Assembly (NCBI GenBank): GCA_000320545.1
Contig: ADNK01001626.1
Span: 1 to 64,000, forward strand
DNA: 64,000 bases
Direction of reading: 5' to 3'
Source of the DNA: Bigelowiella natans CCMP2755
Taxonomy: Eukaryota; Cercozoa; Chlorarachniophyceae
Shown in pieces: positions 63,399 to 64,000 of this stretch. Numbering within the stretch: position 1 is the first letter of the stretch; every line of letters starts with the position of its first letter. The notes under the pieces are model-generated. The model did no database searches. It saw nothing but the letters and a program-made list of their open reading frames with translations, and was not told the DNA's origin. Position numbers and translations under genes: made by a program.

Positions 63399-64000
63399 TT
63401 ACAATTTGCTAGTAGAGGGCGGAAGGGGGATCTTCATCAAGACCATTGTTGTATTTGCTTTTACGTAGACTTTGCCTGCGAAATCCTGCACTGTCACCTC
63501 CACAAAAACCTGCAGAATTCGTTTACAATCCTTAAATGAGAACAAAAAGCCAGACGCGTAACGTTCGGGGAAACTACTGGCTTGTTTTTCAATTTTAGTC
63601 GAATCTTACGCGTCTAGATCCCGATGTGGGGGGAGTAACTTTTGCTTTCATCAGGTAAGGGACTCGTATCTGACCATCACAAATTTATCAGGTCTCTAGA
63701 ATATGTACTAATGCGCAATATCAATCTAAAGAAAATACAAATGCTTGTGCAAAATTGTTATTTTGCGTCTATTTTGCGCTACAACACGAAAGAACATAAT
63801 TACCGTGCAAGGGTTCAAATAGCGAATGTGTCTCTCTCCTGTGACGACGCTTCGCCCTAACGATGTTCGTACGCTCATAATGTTGTTGAACGGATTTTTC
63901 TCAATATTTTCATCAAATTGTTGGTATAACAGCAGGTTCTGAACATATTTATCTGCTTACCGTTGATGATACACGAAATTCCCTCTACAGCATCGATTAC
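63399..64000 (-). CDS. Partial hotdog-fold thioesterase-like gene at the right edge
   Basis: Minus-strand reading from the edge gives VIDAVEGISCIING (near 63990), then RTSLGRSVVTGERHIRYLNPC (near 63840), and a last exon 63512-63399 with VFVEVTVQDFAGKVYVKANTTMVL ending in TAA. The spacing of a small 'D-G' helix, an 'R-YL-P' strand and a 'VFVEV-V-D-GK-' strand is typical of the PaaI/THEM-type hotdog thioesterases, which hydrolyse acyl-CoA. The exon between them (63650-63600) is not resolved. Only the C-terminal part lies in the window, so the call is tentative. It converges with the TAF4-like gene. Confidence 0.4.

Overview
This is a nuclear genome window from an intron-rich, cilium-bearing eukaryote, most likely a unicellular protist. 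I cannot place it in a phylum. The genes have many short exons joined by GT-AG introns, and TAA, TAG and TGA all act as stops. A homologue of the ciliary transition-zone protein CC2D2A implies a flagellum or cilium. An EDR2 C-terminal (DUF1336-type) segment and a three-repeat MYB are also present; these families are familiar from plants, algae and other protists. Introns are full of long di- and trinucleotide microsatellites, which create many spurious open frames on both strands. No rRNA, tRNA, CRISPR, viral gene or intact transposon was recognised.

Layout, left to right: TOR kinase, + strand, 5' end outside the window (to 9753); CC2D2A, - (10823 to about 18660); SEC63, - (20582-23465), with an unusual C-terminal membrane segment; a doubtful - strand locus (24346-25356); a probable membrane protein with a Ser-rich tail, - (26045 to about 27944); a very large unrecognised low-complexity protein, + (about 27966-37779); a membrane-anchored METTL24-like methyltransferase, + (39035-42135); an R1R2R3-MYB, - (43172-44567); a small two-exon orphan, + (44934-45250); a HAD-type phosphatase, + (45863-46862); an HSPA13/STCH-type Hsp70, - (47957-52284); BUD31/G10 splicing factor, + (53264-54235); a locus ending in half an EDR2 domain, - (54929-59519); a TAF4-like TFIID subunit, + (59830-63003); and a partial hotdog-thioesterase-like gene, - (63399 to the right edge).

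The genes are housekeeping or cell-biological and do not form an operon-like pathway: growth signalling (TOR), transcription and splicing (TAF4, MYB, BUD31), the secretory pathway (SEC63, HSPA13, METTL24-like) and cilium (CC2D2A). Three gene pairs are clearly divergent with short shared upstream regions.

The most interesting unexplained pattern is in the spacers. Every intergenic interval that lies beyond at least one gene 3' end carries a block unusually rich in small palindromes (CATG, GCATGC, CTAG, GCTAGC). The divergent promoter spacers lack it. A second pattern is the recurrence, in introns of three different genes, of a (CA)n-(TA)n-(TG)n block that can fold back on itself.
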